Assembly (NCBI GenBank): GCA_900317765.1
Contig: ONID01000019.1
Location: 1 to 42,031, forward strand
Direction: 5' to 3'
Source of the DNA: an uncultured Eubacteriales bacterium
GTDB taxonomy: Bacteria; Bacillota; Clostridia; Oscillospirales; Acutalibacteraceae
Length of the DNA stretch: 42,031 nt
Position numbers and translations under genes: made by a program. Shown here piece after piece: positions 24,367 to 33,409 of this stretch (within the stretch, counting starts at the first letter, position 1; every line of letters starts with the position of its first letter). The notes under the pieces were generated by a model. That model saw nothing but the letters and a program-made list of their open reading frames with translations, searched no databases and was not told where the DNA came from.

Positions 24367-25575
24367 TCAGTCATCATCTTCGTCATCGTCATATTCCCAA
24401 AGGATCAGCCCTGCATTGACCATCAGGTTCTGCAGAGGCGGAAATACAAAAATGACATACGCCGCTACCGCTCCGGTAATGGCCATGCAGCCCTCAGCCA
24501 AATTAAAAGGTCCCGACATGGTCAGAAGACGAAGCAGACTCGCTGCGAAAAACAGAAATGCCATTGTCAGCAAATAAAGAACAATATTGCGGAACGGCTT
24601 GAAGAGAACAAGAAGGATAAACGCAAACGGCACCATAAACATCGCGTACCCTAACATTCCCGAATTTCCCATGGCTGTCAGACCGTCCACCACATTGGCG
24701 TTGATGTTTATTTTTGCATACGCCATGACATGATCCTTGTCAATGCCGAAACGCAGCAGCCTTGGCAGAAACAGAGCATCCGCCGCATAGATTGCATAGA
24801 ATGCAAACAGCGCATACGCTGCCGTTCGCATAATCATCTCCTTGCCCACACGGAAAGGAATCAGCGAAACGTTAAGTCCTACCGCGGTCAGAAGACATAT
24901 GGATATTTCAATAAAGCAAAGCGGATCGAAAAGGTTGGAATGGTAATCCATTTCAATCATGACGTACATGCCGACAACGCCGAGCAATAACAGCAAAAGA
25001 GTAAAAAGCAGTCTCAGCCATACCGGAAGTCTTTCATCATTGATCTCAGAGTATTCTTCCTCCGGTTCGATTTCTTCTTTCGCACTGGCGGCAGCGGAAT
25101 GCATCATGCTTTCGTTGGATTCAGCCTGCATGATGGCTGCAAGTTCATCACGATGTTTTGAGCCGCTTCGTTCGGGCTTTGGCTCCGGCTTGGGTTCGGG
25201 CTCCGGCTTGGGTTCGGGTTCCGGCTCAGGTTCGGGTTCCGGCTCGGGTTTGGGTTCCGGCTCGGGCTCCGGCTCAGGCTCGGGCACAGGTGCCGGTTCC
25301 GGCTCGGGTTCGGGCTCCGGCTCAGGTTCGGGCTCCGGCTCAGGTTCGGGTTCCGGTGCCGGTTCCGGCTCGGACTCAATCACGGCCATTGTGGCTGCCC
25401 GTGCAGCTTCGGCAGCCATCGCTATCTCGGCTTCTCTCTCCTCCTTGGCTCGACGTTCGTGCTCCTGCTGGAGCATTCTGGCACACTCCGCTTCAAACGC
25501 AGCCATTTCGTCGTCTTCGTCCGAAATGTTTTTGTCAGTCTCAAAGCTGTAGCCACCTGTATTCCAGTTATTCAT
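24367..25575 (-). CDS. Multi-pass membrane protein with a long Glu-Pro spacer, 402 aa
   Basis: I do not recognise a family. Residues 1-66 form an acidic helix-rich head ([20 protein letters not shown]). Residues 67-135 are almost pure Glu-Pro dipeptides with some Ala-Pro and Lys-Pro, a stiff rod of the TonB type. Residues 136-182 are polar. Six or more membrane helices follow from about 184 ([23 protein letters not shown]) to the end, closing with an acidic tail (EYDDDEDDD). The head and rod would be on the cytoplasmic side by the positive-inside rule, though this is uncertain. It sits between lgt and folD in a tight operon. GAGGTG precedes the ATG. Confidence 0.75.
   Translation of the reverse strand: MNNWNTGGYSFETDKNISDEDDEMAAFEAECARMLQQEHERRAKEEREAEIAMAAEAARAATMAVIESEPEPAPEPEPEPEPEPEPEPEPEPEPAPVPEPEPEPEPEPKPEPEPEPEPEPEPKPEPEPKPEPKPERSGSKHRDELAAIMQAESNESMMHSAAASAKEEIEPEEEYSEINDERLPVWLRLLFTLLLLLLGVVGMYVMIEMDYHSNLFDPLCFIEISICLLTAVGLNVSLIPFRVGKEMIMRTAAYALFAFYAIYAADALFLPRLLRFGIDKDHVMAYAKININANVVDGLTAMGNSGMLGYAMFMVPFAFILLVLFKPFRNIVLYLLTMAFLFFAASLLRLLTMSGPFNLAEGCMAITGAVAAYVIFVFPPLQNLMVNAGLILWEYDDDEDDD
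25171..25377 (-). repeat. Low-complexity Glu-Pro coding repeat
   Basis: About 69 codons made almost only of GAG/GAA followed by CCC/CCG (6-bp unit with variants). Both strands stay open here, which creates long false frames, such as a Gly-Ser frame on the plus strand. Confidence 0.9.
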
Positions 25576-25607
25576 AGCAAATCACCTCTTTCATTATTCC
25601 CCTCGGT

Positions 25608-26594
25608 TCATTCGGCGTCGGATTCCTCGCCGGCTTCGCTGACGGAAACACATTCATGGGTTTCTTTCCACAGCTTTGTATGCTGAAAAGCTACATTGGT
25701 GAAATACACTTCAAATCCGAGTCCCGCAATTCCCTTGCCCTTTTCGGTGCGCTTTACCTTCGGAAGGGGAAGCGGTCTGTCGTTCCAGCCCAGCCAGAGC
25801 AATGCTCCCGCCACAAGAACACAGAGAATCGCCAGCAGCTGCGAGACTTTGAGCACATTTTCCACCAGCCACAGGCTGTCGGTTCTCAGTCCCTCTATCC
25901 AGGCTCTTCCCAGACCGTACCACACCAGATAGCCAAGGAAGATCTGTCCCTTGAATTTATAATACCGTCTGCTCACGATGTGCAGCAGCACAAAACCGGT
26001 CAGGCACCAGATCGATTCATAGAGGAAACAGGGATGCACCGCGGTGGGACCTACCTTCGTGGAAACGCCGTCCACCATCTCATAATAAAATGTGTTGGCG
26101 CTGTACATGCCCCACGGAAGACCTGTCTTGCTTCCGAAGGCCTCCTGATTCATGAAGTTGCCCCAGCGTCCTATGCCCTGCCCTATCAGAAAACCGATGG
26201 CGGCAATATCAAACACGGGAAGGATCTCTATCTTTTCAATATATTTGCACATGATCAGCCCGGAGATAAACGCCAGAATCACGCCTCCGTAAATGGCAAG
26301 ACCGCCGTCGCGGATGTTTATCATATCCCACAGACTGCTGTAGCTGTTGATACGGAAAATCACATAATAAATCCTCGCGCCGATGATGCCGCAGAAGAGA
26401 CCCACGAGTACCACGTCAATCAGCGGGTCCATCTTCACATCAAAAGTCTTTACGCTTCTCCACGCGTAAAGCACCGCAAGTATGAAGCCGGTCATAATCA
26501 GCAGCGCATACCAGTATATATCCAGTCCGAAAATACTGAACGCCACACGGTTGATGTTAAATTCCAGCCCTAAATTCGGAAAACTCACTTCCAT
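25608..26594 (-). CDS. lgt: Prolipoprotein diacylglyceryl transferase
   Basis: Integral membrane enzyme that transfers diacylglycerol from phosphatidylglycerol to the lipobox cysteine of prolipoproteins. It has 328 aa and about seven membrane segments. The family signature GRWGNFMNQEAFG is at about residues 142-154. The E. coli catalytic-loop His is replaced by Tyr in DGGLAIYGGV, a change also known in other Firmicutes. The C-terminal tail of about 55 polar residues past the last helix is longer than usual. The ATG has a GGAGGCG site and lies 3 nt after the stop of the YfmH gene. Confidence 0.95.
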   Translation of the reverse strand: MEVSFPNLGLEFNINRVAFSIFGLDIYWYALLIMTGFILAVLYAWRSVKTFDVKMDPLIDVVLVGLFCGIIGARIYYVIFRINSYSSLWDMINIRDGGLAIYGGVILAFISGLIMCKYIEKIEILPVFDIAAIGFLIGQGIGRWGNFMNQEAFGSKTGLPWGMYSANTFYYEMVDGVSTKVGPTAVHPCFLYESIWCLTGFVLLHIVSRRYYKFKGQIFLGYLVWYGLGRAWIEGLRTDSLWLVENVLKVSQLLAILCVLVAGALLWLGWNDRPLPLPKVKRTEKGKGIAGLGFEVYFTNVAFQHTKLWKETHECVSVSEAGEESDAE

Positions 26595-26597
26595 AAA

Positions 26598-27887
26598 TTA
26601 CGCCTCCTTGCTCCGTCTGACCACAGACAGCGAGCTGTTTGAAATATCGTATTGCCGGCGGAACAGTTCGTTGGCTTCCTCCACGGTCACATCAGTGGCC
26701 GCCTTGATGGCGGCAAAGGTGTCAACGTCAAACATGATGTCATCCTGCAGATTATCGGCAATATCTTCCGTGTAATTGAAGCAGCTGATGATGGCGCCGA
26801 AGCAGCTGCGGCGTGCACATTCAAAAATCCTCGGCGGAATGCCGTCCCGCTTGACACGCTCGATTTCCTCAAAGATCTCGTCCCGCAGGCTCTCCGGCGA
26901 TCTGCTCACGCCCTTGAAAACGCTTGCAAGCGCTCCCCTGACATCGACCGAGCTATAGCCGAAGCCGGGATTGATCAGCTTTTTCCTGATCATGCGGTCA
27001 TAAAAATCGGAAATCGACCCGAAGACTGACTTTCTGATCAGTCCCGAGAGAATGCCCTCGCGTGCAGACATCTCTCTCCAGCGCTCCTTGAACCCGAGCT
27101 GGAAAATTGGGAACGGTACGTCGCATTCTTCCTCTATGAACGGCTGGACTATCTTTCCGTCGTCCTCCGGGATCCTGCGTTCTATTTCAAGTCTCTCCCT
27201 CGGAAGAAGAAGTTTATCGCACATGGCAAGCACCTGCTGCGGGTCAACGTTGCCCGAGACCGCCAGCACCATATTATTCGGATTGTAGAAGGTGTTGTAG
27301 CATTTGTACAGCAGTTCAGGGGTAATCTGTGCGATGGACTCCACCGTTCCGGCGACGTCGTCTCTGATCGGGTGATCGCGGTACATCGCCTTCATCAGGT
27401 TGGTGGAAACCTTTCGACCGGGACTGTCCTGCGACATTTTGATCTCCTGCGCGATGATGCCCTGTTCCTTCTGCACATTTTCAGGGGTGAAATACGGCTT
27501 CTGAACGAAGTCAAGAAGTATCTCAAACGCCTGATCAAAATACCTGGTGCAGGAGAAATAATAGCCGGTCTTCTCACGTGAAGTAAAGGCGTTGGCACAG
27601 GCGCCGGTTTTTTCGAACCGCTGGAAGGTATCTCCATCCTCGCTTTCAAACAGCTTATGCTCCAAATAATGGGCGATTCCGTCCGGAACGCGGGTAAATT
27701 CTCCGCCGTTCACACGGAATTCGTTGTCGATGGAGCCGTATTTTGTTGCGAATGTGGCATAATAGGTCTTGATTTCCGGCTTGGGACAGACGACGATTCT
27801 CACGCCGGTAGGATGTGTGGTGTAATAAAAGGTTTCTCCGATCAATGTGTTCTCTCGCACATCGAACCGATCACTGACATGACTCAT
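26598..27887 (-). CDS. M16-family zinc peptidase YfmH-like (EF-P modification-associated)
   Basis: A 429-aa pitrilysin-family protein. In B. subtilis the YmfF/YmfH pair is needed for 5-aminopentanol modification of elongation factor P. The inverted zinc motif HYLEH at about residues 73-77 (HxxEH) shows that this is the catalytic member. The family C-terminal region is recognisable from FERIERVKRDG-like sequence onward. The chosen start at 27887 has a strong GGAGGGAGGG site and overlaps the end of the partner gene by 17 nt; the earlier in-frame start at 27965 has no support. The overlap suggests coupled translation of a heterodimer. Confidence 0.88.
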   Translation of the reverse strand: MSHVSDRFDVRENTLIGETFYYTTHPTGVRIVVCPKPEIKTYYATFATKYGSIDNEFRVNGGEFTRVPDGIAHYLEHKLFESEDGDTFQRFEKTGACANAFTSREKTGYYFSCTRYFDQAFEILLDFVQKPYFTPENVQKEQGIIAQEIKMSQDSPGRKVSTNLMKAMYRDHPIRDDVAGTVESIAQITPELLYKCYNTFYNPNNMVLAVSGNVDPQQVLAMCDKLLLPRERLEIERRIPEDDGKIVQPFIEEECDVPFPIFQLGFKERWREMSAREGILSGLIRKSVFGSISDFYDRMIRKKLINPGFGYSSVDVRGALASVFKGVSRSPESLRDEIFEEIERVKRDGIPPRIFECARRSCFGAIISCFNYTEDIADNLQDDIMFDVDTFAAIKAATDVTVEEANELFRRQYDISNSSLSVVRRSKEA

Positions 27888-29211
27888 CGTCTTTCCCTCC
27901 CTCCGGCTCATTTGTTTCCACGGGTTCCTCCGGCGCAAGCAGATAGATTGTATCAAGGCGTACAAGCGAGGCGCATGCCGCCACCTGACTTCTTGTCACT
28001 GCCTTGATGCGCTCCGCTTCCTGTTCCGGCGTGCGGATACATCCGTCAAAAATCTGAAAAGCATACCATGACTCAATGCTGCCGACGGAATCCTTTGTGT
28101 TGTCCAATGAGCAGATCGCAAACAGCTTTATCGCTTCAAATTCATCGTCGGTAAACTCGTTCCTGGCTATTACGGCAAGCTGACGCTTGATTTCTTCAAC
28201 CGCTTTCTCCTTGTTGGACTCATCCATACCGCTGTATACATACATGGTTCCGCATAAACGGGAGTAGCTCGACGAACAGTAATAACACAGACTCAGCTTT
28301 TCACGCACGTTCTTGAAAAGCAGACTGGTGGGTCCTCCGCCAAACAGCGACGACATCAGACGACAGACGACCGTCATGTCGTCCGGTTCCTGCACCGGCA
28401 GACGGAATCCCATAACCATCCTGCTCTGCTGCACGTCCATGCGCTCCGTGACATCCTTGATTTCCTTCGGCTCTTTGTATGGAGGAAGCGGGGTCAGTTC
28501 CACGCAATGACGGTCAATCGCATTGAATTCACGGGCAAATATCTCTTTGACGGGCTCATAGTCCGCTCCGCCCACCGTGATGATCTCGACCTGAGCGGTA
28601 GACAGAACCTTCTTCCACACCCGTGTCAGTTCCTCGCGGGTCACGTTCGGCAGATCCTCTAAATAACCGCCCGGTTCGATGGTCATCGGCTCCCCTTCGC
28701 ACATGATGTCCACACATCGGCATGAAGCGTACTCTTCCTTGTCGTTGATGCGTGACCTGATACGCTCCTCCGCGTTTTTCAGAGCATAGGCAAGATCATC
28801 CTCATCGAACAGGAAGCCGTCCTCGCCGACTTTCGGACGGAAAATGAACTCGCTGAGCAAGTCGGCACATTCTCCGGAAACGCATTCCTCCCCCGGAAGA
28901 AATCTGTCATCCATGAAACTGATTTCCACCGTCATCATCTGACAGCTTCCCAAATTATTGATAGAGGTATGAACGGATGCTCCATACAGCATGCAAAGCG
29001 CACGTGTAAGCTCGATATATTGAGGATATTTCGCGCAGGAACGGTTCAGCAGTGCAACCAGCAAAGCGTTCGGCGTGACGTCCGCCCTTTCTATCGGATA
29101 CAGGAAATGTACTGCGATACAGGCATTCTTGAACCGCGTCTCCCGGATCGAACGGAAGGATATTCCTTCTCCGAGCGTGCTCACATACATATTATTCTCT
29201 TTTTTCTCCAA
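27871..29211 (-). CDS. M16-family protein YfmF-like (non-catalytic partner)
   Basis: A 446-aa pitrilysin-fold protein that lacks the HxxEH zinc motif, as expected for the inactive half of the YfmF/YfmH pair. Recognisable family segments are an N-terminal region NACIAVHFLYPIERADVTPNA, GASVHTSINNLGSCQ, FGGGPTSLLFKNVREKLSLCYYCSS and a C-terminal region near FAICSLDNTKDSVG. The start is a TTG at 29211 with AGGAGGTG at proper distance. An in-frame ATG seven codons later is the alternative. It lies 14 nt after the stop of the single-TM protein gene. Confidence 0.88.
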   Translation of the reverse strand: MEKKENNMYVSTLGEGISFRSIRETRFKNACIAVHFLYPIERADVTPNALLVALLNRSCAKYPQYIELTRALCMLYGASVHTSINNLGSCQMMTVEISFMDDRFLPGEECVSGECADLLSEFIFRPKVGEDGFLFDEDDLAYALKNAEERIRSRINDKEEYASCRCVDIMCEGEPMTIEPGGYLEDLPNVTREELTRVWKKVLSTAQVEIITVGGADYEPVKEIFAREFNAIDRHCVELTPLPPYKEPKEIKDVTERMDVQQSRMVMGFRLPVQEPDDMTVVCRLMSSLFGGGPTSLLFKNVREKLSLCYYCSSSYSRLCGTMYVYSGMDESNKEKAVEEIKRQLAVIARNEFTDDEFEAIKLFAICSLDNTKDSVGSIESWYAFQIFDGCIRTPEQEAERIKAVTRSQVAACASLVRLDTIYLLAPEEPVETNEPEGGKDDESCQ

Positions 29212-29225
29212 ATATCAGCACCTCC

Positions 29226-29654
29226 TCACGCCTCCGGCTCAATATAATCCTCGATATTCGGTGTAAATTTCTCGTCAGAGAAGAATTCCTCTATGTATTC
29301 CTCCGGCATCTGCTCCTTTTCGGGAGTCCTCCGGCTTTCCTCATCCAGCCTGTGAAGCGCTATGCCGCAGACAAGCATGATCATTCCCAACACGGCTACT
29401 GCCACGGCAAGCACTCTGACCATAAAGATTTTTTTGGCTGCGCGTTCTGTGTCATCAGGTTTCTTAACCGGCAATTCATCATCCGACGGTTTGTCTGAAG
29501 CCGCCCTCTCGCTATCGGACTTGTCTGACACTTCCCCGTCGGAAGTATGCTCCGATACTTCGCTTGGTCCATCGGACGTCGCGGCGTTGAGCTCGTCGAG
29601 AAGAGATTGGTCAAATAAAGCGTCGCTGTTTTTCAGATTATTCATATCATCCAT
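29226..29654 (-). CDS. Single-pass membrane protein with acidic N-terminal domain, 142 aa
   Basis: No family recognised. Residues 1-75 are disordered and very acidic (Ser/Asp/Glu rich, repeated SDGE, SDKSDSE-like stretches). One membrane helix follows (IFMVRVLAVAVAVLGMIMLVCGIAL), then about 40 acidic residues ending in IEDYIEPEA, which probably face outward. The ATG at 29654 is preferred over the GTG at 29663 because GAAGGA then lies at a usable distance. Its fixed place before the YfmF gene suggests a link to that pair or to Lgt, but nothing in the sequence shows it. Confidence 0.65.
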   Translation of the reverse strand: MDDMNNLKNSDALFDQSLLDELNAATSDGPSEVSEHTSDGEVSDKSDSERAASDKPSDDELPVKKPDDTERAAKKIFMVRVLAVAVAVLGMIMLVCGIALHRLDEESRRTPEKEQMPEEYIEEFFSDEKFTPNIEDYIEPEA

Positions 29655-29690
29655 AACACACACCGTCCTTCGGTCATGCGATCAAATTGA

Positions 29691-31211
29691 TTATTCACCG
29701 ATAAATTTTTCTATCGCTGTCAGATCAAGGCTGCCGCATCCCTGCAGAAATGCGCACAGCTTCTTTGCAATCGCCCGGGTGCCGCCTTCCTTCATGCTCT
29801 CCAGATTGAGCGGCATAATGGGATCATGAACGCTCAGGCGCAGCAGGAACCATCCCTGTTCTTCCTCGAACGATACGCGTATTCCCTCGCGGTTGTCGTC
29901 CGCAATGATCCAGTCCTCGCGGGCTTCGGCGTATTTTTCCAGGTCCGAAAGCACCTTTTGACCGTATTCTTTGAAGTCCTCTGCGGTGATTCTAAACCGG
30001 AGCTCACATTCCTCCAGCGGATCTTCCAGATCTGCTGTCAGCACCGCAAGGCTTTCGCCGCTTGCGCGGAGCTGTGCCATTTTGATGATGATCATTGTCA
30101 CCAGATAGGCGCCGTCGTCAAGGAAGTAATTCTCCCTCATGGCAGCGTGACCGCTTGTTTCAATGGCAAGCGGACAGTCTATTCCCTGCGCATTCAGTTC
30201 CACCGCGCGGTTGATCACGTTGCGGTAACCCCTGCGGTAACGGTAATGCACGCCGCCGAGTGAGCCTTCGATGAATGTTCTCAGCCCCGCCGATGTGGTG
30301 GAATCCGTCACAATGGTGCCGCCCGGACAGTTTTCAAGAGCTATCGCTGATGCGAGCGCCACCAGCCTGTTGCGGTTGATCTCCGCGCCGAGATTGTCCA
30401 CTGCGCCGCCTCTGTCCACGTCGGTGTCAAATATGACGCCTAAATCGGCGTGGGAATTCAGCACCGCACCGCAGATTGATTTCATGGCTTCCTTGTCCTC
30501 GGGATTGGGGATGTGATGGGGGAACATTCCGTCAGGCTCGAGGAATACGCTTCCCGAAATATCCGCGCCCAAGGGCTCCAGAACGTCATAGGCATAGAAT
30601 CCGCCCGCGCCGTTGCCCGCGTCCACGACGATATGCAGCCCTTTCAGCGGACGGTCGTAATGTTCGCTATTGATTCCCTTGCAGATGATGTCGCGCAGGT
30701 GTGCGGCGTATTCCTTCATGTAGTCAATCGGCTCGGCAATGCCGCCTTCGACGGCCTCGGGGAAGCTGCCTTCGTCGCAGAATCCGAGAATCGCCTCGAT
30801 GTCACAGCCGTCCAGACCGCCCGCGGGAGTGAAGAATTTAAGTCCGTTGCGGTGATACGGGTGATGGCTTGCCGTAATCTGCACGGAGCCGTCAAGCTGC
30901 TTGTCCAGCGTTATCATGAACATGGACGGAGTGGACGACAGTCCGCAGTCCAGCACATTCGCCCCGCATTCAACCATTGCGCTGACCACCGCCGAACGGA
31001 TTCTGTCGGCGGAAATACGGCTGTCGTGTCCCACAGCCAATTTCAGTTCAGACGGCTTCTTTCCCGTTTTCTGCGAAAGCCACAGCAGAAACGCCTTCGC
31101 CATCTTTCCAACGACCTCGTCGGTCAGGTTGAGCGGTTCACCTTCCACTCCGTCAACCGCAACGCCGCGGATGTCCGTGCCGCTTTTGAAGCTCTTCCAG
31201 AATTTATCCAT
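29691..31211 (-). CDS. Phosphomannomutase/phosphoglucomutase (alpha-D-phosphohexomutase)
   Basis: Interconverts hexose 1- and 6-phosphates to feed envelope sugar nucleotides. The 506-aa product has the four domains of the family. The phosphoserine loop is TASHHPYHRNGLKFF, a variant of TASHNP; the metal loop is DTDVDRGG, and the sugar-specificity loop is ETSGHAA. The C-terminal phosphate-binding domain is present near residues 440-506. The TASHxPxxRNGxKFF form places it in the less-studied PMM/PGM branch rather than with GlmM. Start 31211 has GGAAGGA upstream; 31232 does not. It is the first gene of the operon ending at folD. Confidence 0.9.
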   Translation of the reverse strand: MDKFWKSFKSGTDIRGVAVDGVEGEPLNLTDEVVGKMAKAFLLWLSQKTGKKPSELKLAVGHDSRISADRIRSAVVSAMVECGANVLDCGLSSTPSMFMITLDKQLDGSVQITASHHPYHRNGLKFFTPAGGLDGCDIEAILGFCDEGSFPEAVEGGIAEPIDYMKEYAAHLRDIICKGINSEHYDRPLKGLHIVVDAGNGAGGFYAYDVLEPLGADISGSVFLEPDGMFPHHIPNPEDKEAMKSICGAVLNSHADLGVIFDTDVDRGGAVDNLGAEINRNRLVALASAIALENCPGGTIVTDSTTSAGLRTFIEGSLGGVHYRYRRGYRNVINRAVELNAQGIDCPLAIETSGHAAMRENYFLDDGAYLVTMIIIKMAQLRASGESLAVLTADLEDPLEECELRFRITAEDFKEYGQKVLSDLEKYAEAREDWIIADDNREGIRVSFEEEQGWFLLRLSVHDPIMPLNLESMKEGGTRAIAKKLCAFLQGCGSLDLTAIEKFIGE

Positions 31212-31283
31212 AACAATTTTCCTTCCTAGCAATGATTAATCCGTATTTTCCGCTATTCATTTGAATAGGGTCATATTAGATTT

Positions 31284-31312
31284 ATTATACTACATTTCTT
31301 CCGCTTCATCAA
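31284..31312 (-). promoter_or_regulatory. Candidate promoter of the phosphohexomutase-folD operon
   Basis: On the minus strand TTGATG (31312-31307) and TATAAT (31289-31284) lie 17 nt apart, about 70 nt before the first start codon. Confidence 0.65.
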
Positions 31313-31373
31313 GTACATTTTGCTTGAAACGCGGCGTTCTTGATGAAAAAGTTTGATGAAAGCCCCGAAACAT

Positions 31374-31418
31374 GCAAAAATGCCGTCCCGCAGCCTGTAA
31401 GAACCGCTGCGAAACGGC
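31374..31418 (-). terminator. Terminator after the G5/3D-domain gene
   Basis: On the minus strand GCCGTTTCGCAGC and GCTGCGGGACGGC pair with a short internal mismatch around an 11-nt loop, followed by ATTTTTG. Confidence 0.8.
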
Positions 31419-31455
31419 GTCCTCATTTGTTTTTTTGAATAACAGCATTCCTCAC

Positions 31456-32499
31456 TCAGTTAAGTACGTAAACTTTTACCTGGCGTCTGCCGAAATTGAC
31501 GCATTCGCGCTCCGTATTGTAGAAGAGATCGACAAGGACTCTGCCGCTCCGGAGTGCTCCGCCTGTGTCGGCTGCCACGGCATAGCCGTAATTGTATCTG
31601 CCGTCGGACGAAACGATGTAGAGCTTGGTGCCGTACGGTATCTTCCTCGGATCGACCGCCACCAGTCCGACTTTGACCGCTTTGCCGGTCGATGTGCGCG
31701 CACCCCTGCGTGCGGTATATGCCGTACCTGTTCCGGTGAGTACCTTCGAGTAGCTGATCTTCCTGCCGTTGACCGTAACGGTCCTGCCGCCTTCATCCAC
31801 GGATGCCGTCACCTTCTTTGCGGCAGAAGTCTTCTTGGTACCCTTGAGAACTACCTTGCTGACAGCCTTCTTTGTCACCTTTTCGGTCACCTTTGTGTCG
31901 GTGAGTTTGTCGTTGACGTACTTTCTGGTTGTTGTCACCTGCTTTTCACCGTTGACGCCCTTGACAGATACCTTCGTCTTTCCTGCTGCGAGAGTGCTGT
32001 CGTTTTTGATGACGGTCTTATATGTTATGACATAGTTCTTTGTGTCGGTTACGTATCTGACGCGGTCAATCTTAATCACCATATCCTCATCTATTTCCGA
32101 ATCAAGACCGACATTGACAGTGTCCTCCCCTTCGGGAAGTTGTATTCCTGCGTTTGCCAGTGCCTCGGCGACATTGCCGCTCACCGCGGAAATTGTCTTT
32201 TCCTCCCCGCCGTCGATCACCGTCAGATTGAATGCCCTGATGATCTCGATCTCCCTGACGACACTGTCAGCTCCGTTGACAGCATATGAATCATGATCCG
32301 AAAGGGCAAAACCTGCCTGCCGTATGATTTCAACAGAGCTTGTGTTTTTCGCGGTGATCACCTTGTTTGTCTGATCACCGTCGACCACCTTCACTACTGA
32401 GATATTGGATGAAATGAATACCGCGCCGACCAGTGCTGCCGTAGCGAGAATCATTGTCGCCCCCTTGCGGCTCTTTGTGAATGCTGATACATTGCCCAT
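31456..32499 (-). CDS. YabE-like wall protein with DUF348, G5 and 3D domains
   Basis: A 347-aa secreted or membrane-tethered protein of the resuscitation-factor (Rpf/Sps/YabE) group, thought to cleave peptidoglycan. The order is an N-terminal membrane helix (MILATAALVGAVFISS), a ubiquitin-like DUF348 region, and a G5 domain (about 160-235, VITYKTVIKNDSTLAAGKTKV onward). The C-terminal 3D domain has its three Asp in VAVDPRKIPYGTKLY, AADTGGAL and VDLFYNTERECVNFG. The start at 32499 (AGAGGA upstream) is chosen because a strong promoter overlaps the earlier ATG at 32535, which would then not be in the transcript. No signal peptidase site is clear, so it may stay anchored. Confidence 0.9.
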   Translation of the reverse strand: MGNVSAFTKSRKGATMILATAALVGAVFISSNISVVKVVDGDQTNKVITAKNTSSVEIIRQAGFALSDHDSYAVNGADSVVREIEIIRAFNLTVIDGGEEKTISAVSGNVAEALANAGIQLPEGEDTVNVGLDSEIDEDMVIKIDRVRYVTDTKNYVITYKTVIKNDSTLAAGKTKVSVKGVNGEKQVTTTRKYVNDKLTDTKVTEKVTKKAVSKVVLKGTKKTSAAKKVTASVDEGGRTVTVNGRKISYSKVLTGTGTAYTARRGARTSTGKAVKVGLVAVDPRKIPYGTKLYIVSSDGRYNYGYAVAADTGGALRSGRVLVDLFYNTERECVNFGRRQVKVYVLN

Positions 32500-32533
32500 A
32501 GTGAATTCCTCTGCTTTCTTTATCGGTAGTCCC

Positions 32534-32562
32534 ATTATATTCCCCTGTTCTCGCATTGTCAA
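32534..32562 (-). promoter_or_regulatory. Sigma-A promoter of the YabE-like gene
   Basis: On the minus strand perfect TTGACA (32562-32557) and perfect TATAAT (32539-32534) with 17-nt spacing. It sits directly on an upstream in-frame ATG, which decides the start choice. Confidence 0.88.
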
Positions 32563-32836
32563 ACAACTATTTATATCTATATGCAGCCAACGCAGGAATA
32601 ATGCGTATCTTCTCCGAGCATCGTATTAATTCACCAAAAAAACAGAGTCGCAAAGGGTCTTTTAAGCCTCACACAGACAAAAACAGCCGACCGCGTTTTG
32701 CAGCCGACTGTAATCGATCAAATATACTTCACATGATTCCGGCAAAAGCGACCGGAAATCTGACTGTTTTCAAATTCATTCAAGCGCGACTTTCCGCGCA
32801 GGCAACTGATGCAGCTGCCGATCTTAACTCATATCA
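32563..32836. other. Intergenic region between the USP-like gene and the YabE promoter
   Basis: No coding sequence is supported. Small hairpins are visible (TTCCGG/CCGGAA near 32740-32760; GGCAACTG/CAGCTGCC near 32801-32820) together with a direct repeat CAGCCGAC at about 32686 and 32701. None has a T-run placed as in a terminator. I looked for a c-di-AMP (ydaO) riboswitch, common near such wall hydrolases, and did not find it. Confidence 0.4.
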
Positions 32837-33265
32837 CTAAACGCGGGCATTCCTCGCCGCGTCCGCACGGGCGGCAAACAAGCCGGGTGCAAATAAACTG
32901 AAAGTGCCGCCGTCGGGCGGAACCAATGTCACTGAAACCTCGGGCAGCATCTTATTGATGAGCCTTGCTGCTCCGCCGGTATCGCTCTCGCTGATGATAA
33001 TATCTGTAACGGCATGACTTCCGGCATAATTCAGAAGTGCAGCCGCAGGCTGTGTGCTGTAAAGCACCGTAAGATTTGCTCCTATTGATGACGAATATCT
33101 GAAAAGTTCCTCGGTTCGCTCGGCGTACTCCTGACCGCATTTCGGGAACACGCCCACCACAGACATCTTGTCGCCGTCATCCCTGCACAAAGCAAGCAGC
33201 TTTGCGGCCAGATGACCTCGGCTGTCTTCCAGATAAAACGCCGCAGCTCTGCGAGCGTTATCCAT
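32837..33265 (-). CDS. Hypothetical protein, 142 aa, universal-stress-protein-like fold
   Basis: Not confidently assigned. The pattern of strands and helices (MSVVGVFP, then a helix, GANLTVLYS, a helix, VTDIIISESDTGGAARLINKMLPEVSVTLVPP) resembles the C-terminal half of UspA-type domains, where a Gly-rich loop binds ATP. The classic GxxGxxxxG(S/T) motif is only partly matched by SDTGGAARLI. No signal peptide or membrane segment is present. GGAGGTG lies 7 nt before the ATG, and TATAAT-like -10 boxes near 33313-33323 suggest its own promoter. Confidence 0.6.
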   Translation of the reverse strand: MDNARRAAAFYLEDSRGHLAAKLLALCRDDGDKMSVVGVFPKCGQEYAERTEELFRYSSSIGANLTVLYSTQPAAALLNYAGSHAVTDIIISESDTGGAARLINKMLPEVSVTLVPPDGGTFSLFAPGLFAARADAARNARV

Positions 33266-33409
33266 AAAATGAACACCTCCGTATGTATTGCAGGATCTGT
33301 TTTCCCTGCTTGATTATATTATACACCTATACAGTCTATGATATAATGATTTTTGGTGTATTTTATATAAATAATATGTTAATAACTATGAAGAATTTAA
33401 AAACATATA

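Noticed and set aside
24959-25577. Gly-Ser-rich and Val-Pro-Ala-rich plus-strand frames over the Glu-Pro repeat
   Set aside because: Produced by the 6-bp repeat staying open on both strands.
25656-26573. 305-codon plus-strand frame over lgt
   Set aside because: Antisense to Lgt with its signature intact; no ribosome site and shadow-type composition.
31372-32289. 305-codon plus-strand frame over the YabE-like gene
   Set aside because: Antisense shadow; the minus strand has a perfect promoter, terminator and G5/3D domains.
32500-32535. Upstream ATG (32535) as start of the YabE-like protein
   Set aside because: It lies inside the -10 box of the promoter, so it would not be transcribed from that promoter; 32499 has a better ribosome site.
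32563-32836. c-di-AMP (ydaO) riboswitch before the YabE-like gene
   Set aside because: No match to the conserved core that I could see, and the perfect promoter at 32534-32562 lies downstream of this region, leaving only about 30 nt of leader.
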